Below, in pieces: positions 40,101 through 41,571 of a stretch of 41,571 nucleotides of DNA (the first letter of the stretch is position 1; every line of letters begins with the position of its first letter). The notes below the pieces were generated by a model, which worked only from the letters and a program-made list of their open reading frames with translations, made no database searches and was not told the DNA's origin. The stretch spans positions 1 through 41,571 of the IMG/VR virus record IMGVR_UViG_3300021335_001660, one strand, 5' to 3'. Source of the DNA: a virus. The position numbers were made by a program, and so were the translations under genes.

Positions 40101-40827
40101 GTGGGTGTGTTCCTGTTCTTGCATCACTACCGTTTGTTGATACGTAAATGATATTCCCTGGTATACTGATCAAATCAATAGCACCAAAGTCTAGATCGTT
40201 TGTTGTTAGTGTGTTTGTTGTTACGTTAGCAAAGTTTCCTGTTGCCCAACGCTTTGTTGCAGTACCAATGTTATAAGTGTTATGCACATCAGGCATAATA
40301 TCACTTGCAATGTCTGCATTAATAAAAATGTTATCAGTGTCGCTATCACCAATTGTAATATTTCCGTCTGCACTAATATTTCCTGTAGCGTGTAAATTAC
40401 CAGTAACTGTTGTGTTACCTACAATGTTAATTACGCCAGTACCGTTAGCACGTATATACAAATCATCATTTGTATTTGTGTTTTCAATAAATGTATTATT
40501 AATTTCTAAGTCGCCTACAACAACTCTATTACCAACAATAGTATTGTCAGCAGTTGCAATAGCAAATTCTTGTGCGGAAGTTGAAATAGTGCTAGTTGCA
40601 CCATTAATAGTTACGTTTCCAACTTGGAAAGTAGTATTTGTAATTTCTAGATCTGTTACTCTGGCAACGCCTGCAACATCTAATGCGTATTGAGGATTGG
40701 TAGTTTTAACACCGATTCGACGGTTTGTTACATCTAAGTATAATAAGTCTGTCTCAAAGGCTAAATCCGTCCCATTACGTAGGAGGTTTTCCTTTAAGAG
40801 AGGACCCGATATGCGACCAATTGCCAT
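37111..40827 (-). CDS. Large virion fibre protein with LamG-like lectin domain, 1238 residues
   Basis: The N-terminus MAIGRISGPLLKENLLRNGTDLAFETDLLYLDV is a head region typical of marine myovirus fibres. Repeated shaft segments follow (NITIGDSDTDNIFINADIASD and NITLGDEDTDTININARIDSD). A pectin-lyase-like segment starts IYVSTNGSDARTGTHPQDPVATI. About residues 510-700 is a concanavalin/LamG-like domain (LFDGTDDRFTL, FSVECVIYI, KLFVDGAVQA, FNGRIDDFRVRKGVG). Next is VYFSTVDHKGDFRVGDLF, shared with the two giant proteins. Near the end are two GTTAQRP / GNNANRH modules. GGAG overlaps the stop of a 25-codon gene just upstream. It probably binds glycans as a long or short tail fibre. Confidence 0.82.
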   Translation of the reverse strand: MAIGRISGPLLKENLLRNGTDLAFETDLLYLDVTNRRIGVKTTNPQYALDVAGVARVTDLEITNTTFQVGNVTINGATSTISTSAQEFAIATADNTIVGNRVVVGDLEINNTFIENTNTNDDLYIRANGTGVINIVGNTTVTGNLHATGNISADGNITIGDSDTDNIFINADIASDIMPDVHNTYNIGTATKRWATGNFANVTTNTLTTNDLDFGAIDLISIPGNIIYVSTNGSDARTGTHPQDPVATIAKGLELAGLHDTVYIYPGQYQEAFPLTVPQGVTVRGHSLRAVEIAPTSGTQSNDAFVMNGDSAVEDVTIKDFYYNSGAVTGHAFRFANNFRVYERSPYIRNVSVITKGTTTSNTDPRGFAAGDAGRGAYLDGSVAHVDSREASMLFHSVTFITPNASGLKVTNGARVEWLNCFTYFADKGIEILEGTTGLKGDGKTRIKYSGLSGTTPAAGQTITLKDASGTQLAQSTIESVATNEVIIDGRANGFITPLSRAKKTVTAVGNAQITTAGAVKYGTGMGLFDGTDDRFTLTTASDFGFGTGDFSVECVIYIADDTGTESKFDFRAGSDTDNALHFYTVDRQPKVYIGNTEIMAPAITLINTTFYHIMISRVGTTIKLFVDGAVQATTSNNTNLGTTKPLVIGNNYAGTQGFNGRIDDFRVRKGVGVTNAFSNPTAPTVVDQYTVLKLDFNGDNGSQILVDDDTFIQDIDFSGGGTATGLTLIDHSDFGGEIRSIASASVYGNYGIHGTGSGSIVYAIGMNLAYIGTGKDVTNDNTAVIQANEVVANSDANVYFSTVDHKGDFRVGDLFRINQDTGEVTFTNAEFLFNNNQGITFTDGSNTTIIDGTKVESGNIRISGNTISSTSGDININSSTSTINLQDNVNITGNLDVTGNVTVGGNITLGDEDTDTININARIDSDIVPNVDDTYKLGTALLNWSEANIGKVFVDDIIIDNDTITTTASNGDINITTNGVGQVIIDDIQLSGNTVANPGGDIVLDPSSQTVTISGTGALTLPKGTTAQRPGSPTAGMIRYNTDTSVFEAYTNTWNTLGGVYDLDRDTYITPEVTPGADDDTLRFYAGGSLVADVTAQRFDAKRLEVDDIAIHGNVLETITTNQNLLLRANGGGYVAIENFSFNGNQITNTVDGAVTELKQQGSGYFKVQGTGGFVIPVGNNANRHPSPELGMMRYNTVEDRVEIYDVGNNWVSVAGATGAVTFNDAEEIAIKLALTI
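38760..39310 (-). other. LamG/concanavalin-A-like lectin domain in the 1238-residue protein
   Basis: The region encodes the order of strands of a LamG_3-type jelly roll: GMGLFDGTDDRFTL, FSVECVIYIADDT, FYHIMISRVGTTIKLFVDG, GFNGRIDDFRVRKG. The segment interrupts the fibre sequence between GRANGFITPLSRAKKTV and the LDFNGDNGSQI region. Confidence 0.72.
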
Positions 40828-40835
40828 CTTCTCTC

Positions 40836-40913
40836 CTAATACGGGGATCCTGTCCCTCTAGCCAAATTTTCAACATATTGTTCTTTGCCGGCTAACCACA
40901 GTTTGTCCAGCAT
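40836..40913 (-). CDS. Possible 25-residue small protein upstream of the 1238-residue gene
   Basis: A short open frame from ATG (40913) to TAG (40836) encodes MLDKLWLAGKEQYVENLARG followed by TGSPY. Its stop codon overlaps the GGAG ribosome-binding site of the next gene (TAGGAG), the same arrangement used between other genes here. It lies in the longest gene-free stretch of the window (40828-40966), which is richer in G and C than its surroundings, and downstream of a CTAAATA promoter. GAGGG stands 13 bases before the ATG, which is rather far. It would be a charged amphipathic peptide with no signal or membrane segment. It may be a leader peptide, or part of a structured 5' leader read by chance. 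Confidence 0.45.
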   Translation of the reverse strand: MLDKLWLAGKEQYVENLARGTGSPY

Positions 40914-40938
40914 CGGGTTGGTCTACCCTCTGTGATGC
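40910..40938 (-). other. Inverted repeat in the leader of the 1238-residue gene
   Basis: GCATC/GATGC (five bases) and an inner GGGT/ACCC (four bases) form a nested stem over 29 bases, with an unpaired TCTGT bulge on one side. It overlaps the start codon of the possible 25-codon gene. No T-run follows on the minus strand. It could shape translation of the leader; the stem may be chance. Confidence 0.35.
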
Positions 40939-40946
40939 GTTACTAT

Positions 40947-40953
40947 TATTTAG
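40947..40953 (-). promoter_or_regulatory. T4-type late promoter motif with a long leader
   Basis: CTAAATA on the minus strand, preceded by TTTTTAAG, about 119 bases before the ATG at 40827 and about 33 bases before the possible 25-codon gene. That second spacing is like the spacing at the other six sites, which supports a gene beginning at 40913. Confidence 0.52.
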
Positions 40954-40966
40954 CTTAAAAAGAAAA

Positions 40967-41571
40967 TTAGTCTAGTATAAGGTTGAATACGTAGGCTAAT
41001 TGTTCAACGTCAGATGATTCGATACTTTCAACTTCTCCAGCCGCATTAATCCAGTTAGATCCGTTCCAAGTTTCGAGATATTCTAGTGTTAAATTGTACC
41101 TAGTATGCCCAACTTCTGGTGATGCAGGACGCTGTGCTGTAGTACCTTGCGGTACAACCATACCGCTTGTGTTGTCAATTTTTAAGAAAGCATTACCTGT
41201 TGTATTAGTTAAGTTTAAAGTAAAGTTATTAGCGGAAGTATTCCAAAGTTCACTATCTCTAAATTTTATCTGTTCAATTTCGGTAAATCCAGTACCATTA
41301 GATCTAAGTACACTTGTACCGTTAACCTCATCACTTGACACTATATTTCCATCAATACTAAATTTATGATCTGAACTAAAGCCTCCTGATTCAATCAATG
41401 TTCCGTTAAGTGTATGATTAGTTTGTCCTGCTGTAACAAAATTAAATTGATTATTACTAAGATCTAAATACGTATCTCTGTCAGTATCGTAAATACCATC
41501 AAGTGATACACTACCAGCAACTTCTAATCCTTCTAACGTATTAAATGTACTGTTATATCTTAATCCACCTT
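40967..41571 (-). CDS. Virion fibre-like protein, C-terminal part (partial)
   Basis: The reading frame is open from the right edge of the window to the stop at 40967, about 201 residues; the ORF start at 41398 is a TTG with no support and is not the real start. It begins GLRYNSTFNTLEGLEVAGSV and then has DTDRDTYLDLSNN, matching the DLDRDTYITPE segment of the 1238-residue protein. The C-terminus has VVPQGTTAQRPASPEVGHTR, LETWNGSNWINAAGE and a final EQLAYVFNLILD. These modules tie it to the other fibre proteins, and the 5' end lies outside the window. Confidence 0.75.
   Translation of the reverse strand, partial: GGLRYNSTFNTLEGLEVAGSVSLDGIYDTDRDTYLDLSNNQFNFVTAGQTNHTLNGTLIESGGFSSDHKFSIDGNIVSSDEVNGTSVLRSNGTGFTEIEQIKFRDSELWNTSANNFTLNLTNTTGNAFLKIDNTSGMVVPQGTTAQRPASPEVGHTRYNLTLEYLETWNGSNWINAAGEVESIESSDVEQLAYVFNLILD

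Noticed and set aside
41396-41398. TTG at 41398 as the start of the right-edge gene
   Set aside because: The frame is open upstream to the window edge and the upstream residues continue a recognisable DTDRDTYLDL fibre module, so the gene is simply cut by the window.

Overview
The window looks like the distal tail / host-recognition region of a large AT-rich marine T4-like myovirus (cyanophage or pelagiphage type). The evidence is a run of very large beta-rich virion proteins with WxxxxxYxxxDxVxYGGxxY repeats, pectin-lyase-like cores, LamG, BNR and GTTAQRP-type fibre modules, plus repeated T4-style late promoter motifs (CTAAATA or GATAAATA) 15-40 nt before gene starts. I saw no tRNA, rRNA, CRISPR array, integrase or insertion sequence. 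The host cannot be decided from this window.

Layout. (1) 3-3499, plus strand: 3' part of a flavin-dependent tryptophan-halogenase-like gene, then hldE (bifunctional heptose kinase/nucleotidyltransferase), hldD (ADP-heptose 6-epimerase) and a cupin gene, with a consensus sigma70 promoter inside the hldE 3' end. (2) 3496-12005, minus strand: four virion genes, including a 1979-residue protein with fivefold repeats and a fibre ending in a cupredoxin-like domain. (3) 12060-21603, minus strand: an 11-gene tailoring cassette, probably one operon, containing a GmhB-like HAD phosphatase, an SGNH-like protein, a second halogenase-like protein, five Fe(II)/2-oxoglutarate-type oxygenases, a NodU/CmcH-type carbamoyltransferase, a sulfotransferase and a GT9 (heptosyltransferase-like) glycosyltransferase. 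(4) 21720-40966, minus strand: a tail-assembly-chaperone-like protein followed by a Rho-independent terminator, three tandem Cys/Gly-rich putative adhesins, small structural proteins, two homologous giant proteins (1613 and 1860 residues) and a 1238-residue LamG protein preceded by a probable 25-codon gene. (5) 40967-41571: C-terminal part of another structural protein, running off the window.

How the genes may work together. HldE, HldD, a GmhB-like phosphatase and a GT9 enzyme make up most of an ADP-heptose synthesis and transfer route; only GmhA is not seen. They sit among carbamoyl, sulfo, hydroxyl and halogen tailoring enzymes and are embedded in the tail-fibre region under late promoters. 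The inference is a phage-encoded system that builds and decorates a heptose-containing glycan, or directly modifies virion adhesins such as the Cys-rich proteins. It could alternatively alter the host surface. None of this is proven from sequence alone.
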